A DNA stretch of 64,000 nucleotides from Andrena cerasifolii (GCF_050908995.1 NC_135118.1:3720001-3784000), one strand, 5' to 3'; positions 34,949 through 45,582 are shown, counted from the stretch's first letter. The notes: a model not told the origin generated them from the letters alone. Numbers and translations: made by a program.

Positions 34949-35691
34949 GGGAGTCGGTCCTGTCTAAAATGAAGCATTTCTGTTTCAATTAATTGCAAAG
35001 AAACCAATTGAAACTGAGACTTGTTCTTTGGCACGAAGTTTATTAACATCATAAGCTTTAAAAAAATTGTTTCTGGAGTCAAAAATATGCATTATATATT
35101 ACGCTACAGATGGATCATTAAAAAGGCTTTTTAAAAAAATTTATTTTGTTTTGCAGTGATAACTCAGAAACGGAGGTTCCAATCGATTCAAAACAAATTC
35201 GAGGATCTTCGCAAAATGTGTAGTTTCGGACCAGACCTAAATTAAAGTTAATGAAAACTCTTATTCTTTATGAAAATAAACTGAAACCCCATTGAGACCC
35301 CATTGATGAGGTTTTACCATCCCCCAAGCCCCAAAATGTGAGGTCATAGTTTATTTTCATAAAGAATAAGAGTTTTCATTAACTTTAATTTAGGTCTGGT
35401 CCGAAACTACACATTTTGTGAAGATGTTCGAATTTGTTTTGAATCGATTGGAACCTCCGTTTTTGAGTTTTCACTGCAAAACTAAAGGAACTTTCTCTCA
35501 AAAAGCCTATTTAATGATCCATCTGTAGCGTCGTATATAATGCATATTTTTTACTAAACAAACATGCTTTTTAAAACTTATGATGTTAATAAACTTCATG
35601 CCAAAGAACAAGCCTCAGTCTCAATTGGTTTCTTTGTAATTAATTGAAACAGAAATGCTTAAATTTAGACAGAAACGACTGCCTAGTACCC
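34949..35691. mobile_element. TTAA element 3 of the chain (family C copy 1)
   Basis: Between TTAA 34945-34948 and 35692-35695. It begins GGGAGTCGGTCCTGTCTAAAA and ends with the inverse GACAGAAACGACTGCCTAG. Arms are near-complete inverted repeats. A second copy is at 56184-56850. Confidence 0.82.
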
Positions 35692-35837
35692 TTAAACGGT
35701 ATGCTAATCATCGCGCCAAGCTGGACGCGTGTGTTCTGCCCTTCCTGCGCAATCTCCCTTAAATATTTTGTACAGGGTGAACAGGATTGAAATCACGAAT
35801 CGTATGAATGGGTCTATCGTGTGACAAGATTTATGAA

Positions 35838-37226
35838 GGGTCTAGCAGGGTAAGCATGGCCAACGGCCCTCATGCCGATTCTTGGAGTTGTTATTTTTTA
35901 AACAATGCTCCTTGCCTCAAACACCATTATGTAAAGTGTTAAATCGCTACCTCCCTGTTTAAGGATAATACGGGGGTAAACGCCCTTAACGTTATTATTT
36001 TTTTTCTCGGTTACTACTTAAGATATTTAAATGAAAAAAAAAACGAAAAATAGCTACATACTAAATGCACTTCATATATTTTTCTAAAAATTATAAATCA
36101 ATTATTAAGGGTAGAAAAAAAAATTAATTCTTTGGGGTGGTTTATGGAAACAACCCTTTCAGTGATCACCTCCAAAAAAATTAAAAATAATGCTCTATTG
36201 TCGAGTTATTGTATATAAAAACCTGAAGATAGTCGAGATGGTGGAACATAGTTAAATAATTTAATGAAGATCAATATATTATAAATAGGTGGGGTTTTGT
36301 GACGAGAAACAGTATTTGTCGCGAGCCTGAGTATGTTTCATTTAAATGCGAATGGGAGATAGAAGTGAAAATGAAGAGTATTTGGGATTTATTGTTTATG
36401 TATAGTGTCGGGCAAAGAAGCGAGTCGTGAAGCGTGCCGTTAGAGTAATCAATGGGAGTTCCAAAATCATAGGTAATAACGACAAAGGTTGATATCATTA
36501 TTGATTATTATTTATTAATCCTCGTCGCCATTTACGTCAATAACTGCCGTTGTGTCAGTTCCATCAAATATATTTGTTAATATTTCGGACGGTTGAACTA
36601 TTTTGGATTTAAAACGCCCGTGTGATAAATAATAAATAATCGCAGCGACGCGCGAACAGCAACCCACTGTCCTGTTTCCATTCGCACAATCGCACGTATA
36701 TCGTTGCATTGCCGTGTAGCTGATAGAATATACTCAGGCTCGCGACAAATGCTCTTTCTCGTCACAAAACCCCACCTATTTATAACATATTGATCTTCAT
36801 TAAATTATTTAACTATGTTTCACCATCTCGACTATCTTCAGCTTTTTATAAATAATACCTCGATAATAGAGCATTATTCTTAATTTTTTTGGAGGTGGGC
36901 ACTCAAAGCGTCGTTTCCATAAACCACCCCCAAAAAATGAATTATTTTTTTCTACCCTTAATAATTGATTTATAATTTTTAGAAAAATATATGAAGTGCA
37001 GTTAGTACGTAGCTATTTTTCGTTTTTTTTTCATTTAAATATCTTAAGTAGTAACCGAGAAAAAAAATAATAACGTTAAGGGCGTTTACCCCCGTATTAT
37101 CCTTAAACAGGGGGGTAGCGCTCTAAAACTTTACATAATGGTGTTTCAGGCAAGGAGCATTGTTTAAAAAATAACAACTCCAAGAATCGGCATGAGGGCC
37201 GTTTGCCCATGCTTACCCTGCTAGAC
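35838..37226. mobile_element. 1.39-kb foldback element, GGGTCTAGCAGG family, long copy
   Basis: Same ends as 16833-17654. Arms of about 480 bp each enclose a unique core (about 36330-36735) with a coding-like frame on the minus strand (36515-36709). The core's left part recurs in pieces at 41498-41572 and 42794-42823. Confidence 0.8.
36515..36709 (-). pseudogene. zinc-finger-like ORF remnant inside the long foldback element
   Basis: 64 codons starting MQRYTCDCANGNRTVGCC, then SRVAAIIYYLSHG and an acidic tail ending VNGDED. The C-x-C ... GCC(S/A)RVA pattern with a following hydrophobic helix resembles the SWIM-like finger at the C-terminus of transposon-encoded proteins that I know from insects and other animals. 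The upstream catalytic part is absent. It could be an exon of a captured gene, but its position between the palindrome arms points to the element's own protein. Confidence 0.5.
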
Positions 37227-38096
37227 GCTCATACGCCAGCCTACCTATTCACCGCGGCAAGAGCAGCAGAGGTAGGGGTGATAGCGCTCGGGTTAGACTT
37301 AGGCCGATTCAGAAACCCCGTCCTTAGATCGAGACTAATACTGTACCTCCTCTCGTTCCTCCAAAAACAATTCACAAAATATACTCACTTGTCCGCGAAC
37401 CTCCCCTTAAGCTCTATAACTTTCCTACGAAACATTAAATACGCGTGCCGCGCCAGCTCCTCCTTTCTCTGCGCGAAAGCATCGAAAAAAGAAATATACC
37501 ACTTGCTTGGCGAAACACTTCGCTAACAATAAGTAATCTGTACACACGTTGCCGCGCCGCCTGCCCCGTCAGAAGCATAAAGATATCAAGTCGGCCCGCG
37601 GTATTTCGCTCGGAACGATAAAACCGCACTAAACGGTAGTATTGTTTTAACCCGGTCGATTGATTAATCGCTGTTGATTTAGGGGCAATTAATTTGGACA
37701 ACGAGTTTACGTTGTCACGGAGACGGGGCTCGATGTGCTAAATGTATCATCGCGGAATTTCGTTATGGGGGGGCTGTTAAAGTTCGGCATGTTGGCGTTC
37801 AAACGGCCACCGATCCGGCCACATTTCGGCCACGATTCCGGCGCACCCGGATGAAAATAAGGAGACGAGGATTGATGGAAAGATTGCACAGGGCGATATG
37901 CTAATGCACATCGATACTTCAGGGGATGAATCTACGGACTAAAATAGATGAAAGGTGTTACATGACCATGCGTCCGAGCTGAGACTACTTCTTGAACTTT
38001 TATGTGTTCGAATATAATTCGAATCGAGTGCACTAATCAGATATTTGGATATTCGTAGTATTCGAATGGTACGGTCTGGACTGTAAATTAATTTCT
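37227..38096. other. no recognised feature
   Basis: Mixed, GC-richer intron sequence (37230-37900) without repeats that I recognise. It could hold conserved noncoding elements, but nothing in it is diagnostic. Confidence 0.4.
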
Positions 38097-38100
38097 TTAA

Positions 38101-38750
38101 GGGGTCATGCTCAGTCAGGAGGTCGAAAAAGGGTGGACTTTGGAAATTTTTTACTCAAAAGCTATAACACATTTCTCAAAAAATCTTTTTTCCTTTTAAG
38201 GATTGCATCTAGTACCGTGCATTGTAATTTTTTTATTTAAAAATATTTAGCAATAACTAAGTTATTATCCATCACTCGAAGGCTCTCTAAATAAAAAGGC
38301 TTCTGCAGTGACCACTGCTGCTCGAAGGTCGATCATCTAAAATAAAAAATTCAAAAGAATTTAATTATTATATTATATTATCTAGTATTTGAACGAAGGA
38401 TTTTTCGAATTATTGATTCGGGAAAAAACTGTGATTTTCGTCAATTTAAAGTAAACTAAGCATTGGATTAAAAAATCCTTCGCTCAAATACTAGATAATA
38501 TAATATAATAAGTAAATTCTTTTGAATTTTTTATTTCAGATATCAGAAGCCTCCTTTTAATAGAGAACCTTCGAGTGATGGACAATAACTTAGTTATTGC
38601 TAAATATTTTTAAATAAAAAAATTACGATGCACGGTACTAGATGCAACGCTTAAAAGGAAAAAAGATTTTCTGAGAAATGTGTTATAGCTTTTGAGTAAA
38701 AAATTTCCAAAGACCACCCTTTTCTCGGCCTCCTGACTGAGCATCACCCC
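38101..38750. mobile_element. 650-bp TTAA foldback element, family B copy 1
   Basis: Flanked by TTAA (38097-38100, 38751-38754), with ends GGGGTCATGCTCAGTCAGG and inverse. Further copies are at 56855-57544, 59724-60411 and within 63250-63956, with a mosaic at 34207-34944. Confidence 0.85.
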
Positions 38751-38754
38751 TTAA

Positions 38755-39815
38755 TAAAAGCCACAGATACGCGAGACGCATCTAATCGCCGAAGGAAATA
38801 TACTGTTCGGATAATACGACGTATGAGTAACAGAACATTCGGAAAATAGAGTATGTTTAGATAACGACTGTTCGTTTACTAGAGGTTCTACTGTACTATC
38901 TATTATCTATCGACGACAAATTCAAGGATTTATGCAAACGTGATGTTTTCATTCCCAATGAAACCAGAACGAACGATAGAAGAGGAAACGGCGAATAGGA
39001 GTGGATCTAACCATCATTGAATAGGGTCGTCTCCCTGTCGTTCCGTTCAACAGCGTCGTCCACGCGAATCGAACGAAAACGGAAAATCCGTGGATGAAAA
39101 TAGAACTAAGCCGGCTCTATAGCTCGTGCCCATGCTCACGTGCCAGTTGGCCGCGTACAATGCTCGTGCATCCAAAGAAAAGAGCATCGTTCCGCGTTCG
39201 AAACACCCATCGGCTGGTGGATAAAATTGGCTAAATAGGAGGGAAACCCAATGTACATACAGTGTCTTGCAGAGGTAGTGATGCTGTAAACGCAGCAAGG
39301 GACCGAGGTTGATCGGATCATTGAGCACCCTCTCCCATGTACAACCCCCAGAGATACTGTACAATACACTTCTTGGGCACTTGCACCTTACAAAGATGTA
39401 GAGGCTATCCTGAGGCTCACTCAGGCGCGTTCTACCTCACCCATCGCAAGTCTGCGCTTACATATTTGACTTATTGAGACTTAACATAACATAGTAAGGT
39501 CGAGAAATGCGCTGAATATATCCCTAAGGTCCCTGGGTCCTTGGGTCCCCGGATTCTTGGGTTCTTAACTTGTCGACAAGTCACTCAAGGCTCCCGTAGC
39601 TATACTGTCTCCGCCCTCGCCGCCAGATGGCTTTTCAACCGAGCCCGCTCTCTCGCTAGTTGTTCCTCGACTACCGATTCCTATACCATGGGCGTACAAG
39701 GAGAATCCACTGATTGCATTTATAGCTTTACCATCACAGATTACTTTGACACTTCCTGTGAAAAATAATAGTCGATTTTTCTAAAAACTTTAAGAGTAAA
39801 AACTAGTCTTACCAA
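38755..39815. other. no recognised feature
   Basis: About 1 kb of intron without a recognised repeat or exon. Confidence 0.4.
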
Positions 39816-39818
39816 CTT

Positions 39819-39960
39819 ACAAGGGAGCATTCCCAACCCGAAAATTCTGATTTCAACGAAACTTCGTATGAACGTAGAGCATATCCGGATATGCAAAGAG
39901 CAATCTTTTTCTGCGGAAATTCACCTCGAAGGGCTGAAATCAGCCCTTAAGATTATCGTT
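39819..39960. mobile_element. left-end fragment of the TTA/CAAGGG foldback family
   Basis: TTA followed by CAAGGGAGCATTCCCAACCCG, as at 18118. The right end was not found. Confidence 0.5.
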
Positions 39961-40477
39961 TTTTTTTTTGCAATAAGTTAGGTAACTTTGCAGCGGTGCG
40001 AGGTAGAACAAAACTTTAAATGCAAAACTTGTTCAGTTTTATATTCACCGTATCACACAAGTAAAGTTAGAAATAAAAGTTAGGGCATGTCAGACTCCAC
40101 ATCGCCAATTAGGTAACAATGTTTCCATCTCACTAGTTTTCAATGGTTTTAATTCATATTACGGAAGAAAGAAAAACGATCTGCAGTGCTGGTAATGGCA
40201 GCTGCTGTAAGAAAAGAGTCATGTTCTTGAATGACAGGAAAAGAAAGAGATGTGCGTATGGGTCTACACTCTGAACAGTCTAAACTAACTGCTTAGTGAT
40301 GGCCTGCCGGGCAGCGCCAGAAGCATTCACTCGTGCGACAGATACTTTTCCGCCAATTTGAGGTGCAGCACGCACTCACAAGGAACACTATTCAATTGAT
40401 GATGGAATGGCGCAGATTTTTTTATATAGATCGAAAGTATATGTCACAAAGGTCGCAAAAATGAAAGCTAAAGATGC

Positions 40478-41051
40478 TCCCAAAAGCTGGTTTGACCTTG
40501 AAAAATCCACAAAGGTGGAACCGGGGAAAGAAGAAAAATGAGGGAAAGAGAATGACAAATCCGTATGTTCATATTTAATTATCTCTATTATATGAAAATA
40601 CATTATAGTAAATGAATGATAATAGATTAATGGTGGATAGTAATTAGAAAAAAATAATGATAATAAATGATAATACTAATGAAATCACAACAGTGGGTAA
40701 TTAACCATTACATTTATGATAATCTTGTCGACAAGAAGGTTTAAAAAAGTGATTGAAGCAATAATAAATTTCACAGTGACTGCAACGAGCGAACACTGTT
40801 TCTTTCATACCTTGATCAACGAGACAGTCTAAACATGTCGCTGACATCATTAGTATTATCATTTATTATCATTAATTTTTTCGAATTATTATCTATCATT
40901 AATGAATTATCATTCATTTACTATAATGTATTTTCATATAATAGAGATATTTAAATTTGAACACACAGATTTGTAATTCTCTTTCCCTCATTTTTCTTTT
41001 TTCCCCTGTTCCACCTTTGTTGATTTTTCAAGGTCAGACCAGCTGTTGGGA
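40478..41051. mobile_element. 574-bp foldback element inserted in the Penelope-like relic
   Basis: TCCCAAAAGCTGGTTTGACC at the left is inverted at 41029-41051. Arms continue through GAGGGAAAGAGAAT and the ATAATGATAATA stretch. It interrupts the retroelement frame at 41051. Confidence 0.7.
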
Positions 41052-41490
41052 TCTACCATCTACCAGACCAACTAGGTTTATGGTACCAATCGGTGATGAA
41101 TCTATTATTTCATCTGATAACTATCGTGTCAAGAAAGCTTAGACGAGAATCCCTTTCAATCTCAAAAGTGAACTGGAGTCTTTCATGAAAACTGTTGATA
41201 GTATCCAACAGTGTTTGCAGATCCTCTGGTCTAAGACAAGCAATAATATCGTCCACATATCGTTTGTAAAATGTAAGTTGAATTGGTACCCTTGAGAGAG
41301 ACAGGACCTCCTAACATTTCCATTACTAAATTGGCGATGGCCGGTGAAATTGGGGAACCCATAGCTGTTCCAAAAACTTGTTTATAGTAAATCCCGTTGA
41401 GCAAAAAAATGTTGGCTTCCAATACAAACTTGACTGCCTGAAGAAATTCATCACAATCGACACTGGTGTGCTGTTTGATATCATTCCATA
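41052..41490 (-). pseudogene. Penelope-like reverse transcriptase relic
   Basis: On the minus strand the fragments read VDCDEFLQAVKFVLEANIF, GIYYKQVFGTAMGSPISPAI, then after a frameshift near 41290 KRYVDDIIACLRPEDL, LQFTFEIERD, LSFLDT and, past a stop, TDWYHKPSWSG. GTAMGSPISP, the YVDD catalytic box and the FLDT ... TDWYHKP order are typical of Penelope-like elements. It has a frameshift and stops, and foldback elements interrupt both sides. It is not functional. Confidence 0.8.
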
Positions 41491-41497
41491 GTGTAAA

Positions 41498-41572
41498 TGA
41501 AGAGTATTTGGGATTTATTGTTTATGTATAGTGTCGGGCAACGAAGCGAGTCGTGAAGCGTGCCGTTAGAGT
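41498..41572. mobile_element. fragment of the 35838-37226 core
   Basis: AATGAAGAGTATTTGGGATT onward is collinear with 36371-36445. The continuation (GGGAGTTCGAAAATCATAGG) is at 42794-42823 beyond two later insertions. Confidence 0.65.
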
Positions 41573-42407
41573 AACCCCCTCCCCATAAACATGACTCATG
41601 TATGAAAGAAGCTAATTCCCTTTAATTCACGAAAAAAGTTCTCACGCAAAGATTGTGAAATCATCTTTGCTAATTCCAATTGTACCTTTAACCCTTTAAT
41701 TCGCGAACAAACATTAAAAACATTCTCACGCAAAGATTGTGAAATGAACTTTGCTAATTCCAATTGTATTCTCGTTCTCCGTTCGAACACTGATTCCTCT
41801 GTCACTTTTTATACTTGACGTTCCTTTATTGGCCACAAATCAATTCAGTGCTCAGTTTTTCAGCTTCGGTTTTAAGGAATTAGCGGGCGTTGTATAAGAA
41901 AAAACTATGAAGTCGACTTAAAACAAAATGTTTCATATCACTGGTGCAGGCTGGCGAATTTGCTATTAATCTATTACCGACTTTCATTCGTTTAAATTAG
42001 TCTCTACCAAGTTTTTATTATTTTCCATCGTAAAACGATTTTCATACGACATTTTTAACAGAAGATGTCCCTCTTATAAAAGTTTTTGTGTCAACTACAA
42101 GCCTCGCCCGCTAATTCCTTAAAACCGAAGCTGAAAATCTGAGCACTGAATTGATTTGTGGCCAATAAAGGAACGTCAAGTATAAAAAGTGACAGAGGAA
42201 TCAGTGTTCGAACGGAGAACGAGAATACAATTGGAATTAACAAAGTTGATTTCACAATCTTTGCCTGAGAATGTTTTTAATGTTTTTCGTGAATTAAAGG
42301 TACAATTGGAATTAGCAAAGATGATTTCACAATCTTTGGGCGAGAACTTTTTTCGTGAATTAAAGGGAATTAGCTTCTTTCATACATGAGTCATGTTTAT
42401 GGGGTTA
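41572..42407. mobile_element. 836-bp foldback element
   Basis: ATAAACATGACTCATGTATG at the left is inverted at about 42381-42400. Arms include AAGATTGTGAAAT repeated twice in each, so related frames open on both strands. Those frames are artefacts of the arms. Confidence 0.7.
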
Positions 42408-42793
42408 TTGAATGACAGCCAAGTGACATTTATAAATTATGCTTTCGAAGCGACACCTACTGGCGTCAAGTGGAGGAGGAAACCGTGACGTCATGACTCG
42501 TAATCCTAAAAGTATCATTTTTATAACTATTAATTCAGAATAAATCTTATATCTTTTAGACAAATAGCTTGATACATTAAGTAAAACGACATATGGGTTC
42601 GAAAAAAAAAAATTATTCGCTTAATCATGTAAAAACACAGGCACTATGTCATAAAATAAGATAATAAGGCTAAAATAGCTCCGACGACCTGTCAATTTCG
42701 CTACCTTTCGTGTATAGTGACATGGTCGCTCAGTGTGCCTATGGGTAGAGGGGAAGGGGGAATAATTAGCTTCTAGACCCGACCGCGTCTGTT
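42408..42793. other. no recognised feature
   Basis: Short intron stretch between two repeats. Nothing recognised. Confidence 0.35.
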
Positions 42794-42822
42794 AATCAGT
42801 GGGAGTTCGAAAATCATAGGTA

Positions 42823-43330
42823 CCCATACAGCACACTTCGTGGCGGCAACGTTGCAGGATGGTTGCAGTAACCTTGCATTGTTGCATGGTTGCAGCGCAA
42901 TGTAGATGTAACGTTGCTGCGACGTTGCCGTGCAACATTGCACGGGGCGGACATAGAATTATTGCTGCATAGTTGCACCAATGTTGCGGTGCAATATTGC
43001 TGCATACTTGCACCAATGTTGCGGTGCAATATTGCTGCATAGTTGCACCAATGTTGCGGTGCAATATTGCTGCATAGTTGCACCAATGTTGCGGTGCAAT
43101 ATTGCTGCATAGTTGCACCAATGTTGCGGTGCAATATTGCTGCATAGTTGCACCAATGTTGCGGTGCAATATTGCTGCATAGTTGCACCAATGTTGCGGT
43201 GCAATATTGCTGCATAGTTGCACCAATGTTGCGGTGCAATATTGCTGCATAGTTGCACCAATGTTGCGGTGCAATATTGCGCGGAAACGTTCCTGCAATA
43301 TTGCCGCAATGTTGCTGCAACTACCATTTG
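42823..43330. mobile_element. GCAAC-rich TA-target element with 35-bp array
   Basis: After TA it starts CCCATACAGCACACTTCGTGG, then a GTTGC-rich leader, the array, and a GCAATGTTGCTGCAACTACC tail. The tail is fused to the same foldback half (43324-43420) as in the copy at 49752-50979, so the compound form predates dispersal. Confidence 0.72.
42958..43282. repeat. 35-bp minisatellite, about nine copies
   Basis: Unit GTTGCGGTGCAATATTGCTG followed by CATAGTTGCACCAAT, nearly identical between copies. Each unit can fold through TTGCACC and GGTGCAA. Long minus-strand open frames here come from the repeat and are not genes. Confidence 0.95.
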
Positions 43331-43420
43331 ATCTTAAAATATTTCCGTTGTTTGTAATCATACGAGAAAATGTCCAAGGAAAACAATGTTTGCTTCAGAG
43401 AGACAATTATGTGTTGACAA

Positions 43421-43720
43421 TCTATCAAGTATATGTGAAGGGAGAGTAAATTGAATTTCATCGTTTAATAGTGATATTCTATTTACAATTGAGTTTTGTA
43501 CGTTATGTGTATCCTTAATGGCAATATTGAGTAATTTGTTTGAATACCTATTTCGTAAATTCAACAACTTGCTGGACGCTGAGACAGAGAACATATTGTG
43601 TTCGTTTATCAAATTGTTGGATATGAATTTTGGAATAATATTATCACCTCTCAGTCCTCTAAACCAGTACCCTCGATAAGCTACAAGTCCCCGGATTACA
43701 CAGATGTGGTGAAATAAGTG
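43421..43720 (-). pseudogene. probable N-terminal part of the Penelope-like relic
   Basis: The minus-strand frame reads YRGYWFRGLRGDNIIPKFI, then MFSVSASSKLLNLRNRYSNK and FTLPSHILDRL. Its location, strand and spacing fit the 5' part of the element whose RT core is at 41052-41490, separated by the insertions between them. The protein match is from memory and is weaker than that for the RT core. Confidence 0.45.
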
Positions 43721-44117
43721 CAGTCCTGTAACGAGTCACGAAGAACACATTTGGTAGTTTGCTCCCACAAGAATGTCGCTTTACACACCAATCGAGAGGA
43801 TCACAAATTAACCACTATATCTCTGCAAGGCATTGTGCAATATCTTCGAGCAAGCAACACCTATCCCAGTTGCATCTCCAGGCCGACAGAAAAAAAAACA
43901 GATAAAAGCTGGAATGAGAACTCCTCCAGGTGCCTGTGACCTTCTTACGAGAAGATTTCCACGTTTCGAAGACGCTTACTGGCATTATTGCTAGGGCGAA
44001 GCCAGTAGAAGGTCTCTAACACAGCCTTGGCTTATGAGTATGGTTATAATCATTCTCAATTGATCGATAACTAGGAAACGGCGAGCTTAAGAGCCCGGCC
44101 TTTCTTCCATGTATATG
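43721..44117. other. no recognised feature
   Basis: Intron sequence without repeats that I recognise. Confidence 0.35.
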
Positions 44118-44119
44118 TA

Positions 44120-44752
44120 CAGTGACTCGCATTAATATTCGGACACTTTCTAAAATCGCATAACTTTTTTAGAATTGGTCCAAACAGCTTGAGCTTTTTT
44201 GAGAAGCTAGAAGGATTAGTTTGCTAACTGACGCGTTTCATCGTTTTGAAAAAAAAATGTATTTGGTTGGAATAGCGAAAAGAATAGTAAAGGTCGATTT
44301 TTAAACTTTTTTTTGTGAGCTTGTAATGAAAATTAAAAAAAAAAGTTTGTACATTGCAGTAAGTTGTATACGTGCCTAAAATTTCATAAAAATTTTCGCT
44401 GATTTCGGGAATTTTCCCGATTCTCGACCTTACTCTGCGATCTTTAAACGTTTGTAGCTCGGAGCAACGTTAACCGATTTTCATGAAATTTTAGTCACGT
44501 ACACAACTTACTGTAATGTACAAACGGTTTTTTTTTTAATTTTCATTACAAGCTCACAAAAAAAAGTTTAAAAATCGACCTTTACTATTCTTTTCGCTAT
44601 TCCAACCAAATACATTTTTTTCAAAACGACGAAATGCGTCAATTAGCAAACTAATCCTTCTAGCTTCTCAAAAAAAAACTCAAGTCGTTTGGACCAATTC
44701 TAAAAAAGCTATGCGATTTTAAAAAGTGTCCGAATATTAATGCGAGCCACTG
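44120..44752. mobile_element. 633-bp Tc1/mariner-type foldback element
   Basis: Ends CAGTGACTCGCATTAATATT and inverse, flanked by TA (44118-44119, 44753-44754). Two arms of about 310 bp are near-perfect inverted repeats around 44437. No ORF. Confidence 0.85.
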
Positions 44753-45205
44753 TAAGTATTTAAAACATATAATTTCGGCGCACAGTTTCGGTCAATTAAA
44801 AGAATAAATCTAATTTGCAAATATAAGAAGTATCATCTTCCGACGATTCGGTCAATATTTAGACCTTTATCAAATTTTTTTTCTATTAGAATTTTCGATT
44901 TCACAGTTTCTATGGTTGACTGGTTATAATACATATTACTTTCAACGTTATGTAATGCTTTGAGTGGTCCATTGGCAGTGGTGTTGCGAGGTGTTCGGAT
45001 TTCCGCACTTTTGATTTACTTGATAATATTTAACGGTTCCAACCGTGACATGATGTTGGCCACGTGATTGGTTTTGCCCTCTGGACGTTCTTGCTTTCTG
45101 CGTACTGTTTGCCTCAGTCATTGTTCAACCGACTCGTACGTCGCACGCTTCTTATCAAGCATGTTACCTATAAGCATACGCAGTATTTAGTTATTCAAAC
45201 TTTCC

Positions 45206-45237
45206 TTGATAAAGGTCTAAATATTGACCGAAACGTC
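45206..45237 (+). ncRNA. hammerhead-ribozyme-like relic
   Basis: TTGATAAAGGTC, an 8-nt loop, then GACCGAAACGTC. The layout matches a minimal hammerhead: core, stem II (GGTC/GACC), GAAA and a GTC cleavage triplet. However, the core CTGATGA is replaced by TTGATAA, so C3 and catalytic G8 are changed. The inverted copy at 44842-44873 has lost the GAAA too. Such motifs are known in Penelope-like elements. Activity is unlikely. Confidence 0.4.
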
Positions 45238-45247
45238 GGAAGATGAT

Positions 45248-45511
45248 TGTGTATTGTATTGTATTTTTTGTTTTCCTGTGTGTTCCTAACACACAGGATG
45301 GTGTTTCAAGCATTTCGCTGTATATTGCCCAACGAACGATAGTCCATTTTTTCCTTTTTCCTTCTCTCTCCTTCGGGTCCCAGCAGCAGCGACGCACCGC
45401 GAGACAAAGCGGTCGCGGTCACCCATCTTTCCCCAGTACGTCGCCCCGTGATGATTAACTTCGGTGATCTTACGGGAACCGGTGTTTCCATCCGGCCATG
45501 GCCGCTGGTCA
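45248..45511 (-). mobile_element. 264-bp 5S-rRNA-headed SINE-like insertion, copy 2
   Basis: Flanked by perfect 9-bp repeats GAAGATGAT (45239-45247 and 45512-45520). The opposite arm of the host palindrome keeps the site uninterrupted (ATCATCTTC at about 44833-44841), which proves an insertion. On the minus strand the 5S-like head comes first, then a unique body of about 150 nt and a tail of A-rich and ATACA repeats (45250-45275). No protein is encoded. Confidence 0.78.
45410..45511 (-). ncRNA. 5S rRNA-like head, copy 2
   Basis: The minus strand reads GGCCATGGCCGGATGGAAAC, then CGGTTCCCGTAAGATCACCG, AAGTTAATCA and GATGGGTGACC. These track 5S rRNA from its 5' end to box C. It starts exactly at the insertion border. 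It shares the non-5S variants (GGAAAC, GGGGAAAGATGGG) with copy 1. Confidence 0.72.
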
Positions 45512-45582
45512 GAAGATGATACTTCTTATATTTGCAAATTAGCTTTTATACTTTTAATTGACCGAAACTGTGCGCCGAAATC

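Larger units (their letters stand above)
44769..45582. mobile_element. palindromic element with paired hammerhead-like motifs and a 5S-headed insertion
   Basis: ATTTCGGCGCACAGTTTCGG (44773 on) is inverted near 45575. Inner ends carry the motif GATAAAGGTCTAAATATTGACC in opposite orientations (44842-44873 minus, 45206-45237 plus). The right arm is split by the 45248-45511 insertion. The centre (44900-45190) shows no clear protein. Confidence 0.6.

Noticed and set aside
37203..37526. 107-codon plus-strand frame as a gene
   Set aside because: It starts inside the end of a foldback element and shows no recognisable domain or protein-like conservation.
42958..43282. CRISPR-like direct repeats of 35 bp
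   Set aside because: Repeats are head to tail with no unique spacers, inside a transposable element of an insect genome.
42792..43361. Long minus-strand open frames (up to 189 codons) with a repeated CNIAPQHWCNYAAILH-type peptide
   Set aside because: They arise because the 35-bp minisatellite has no stop in several frames. Three overlapping frames show the same property, and there is no start, domain or splice support.
45410..45511. Functional 5S rRNA gene
   Set aside because: It departs from 5S at several conserved positions shared with the other copy, and it sits in an insertion with a target duplication and a tail.
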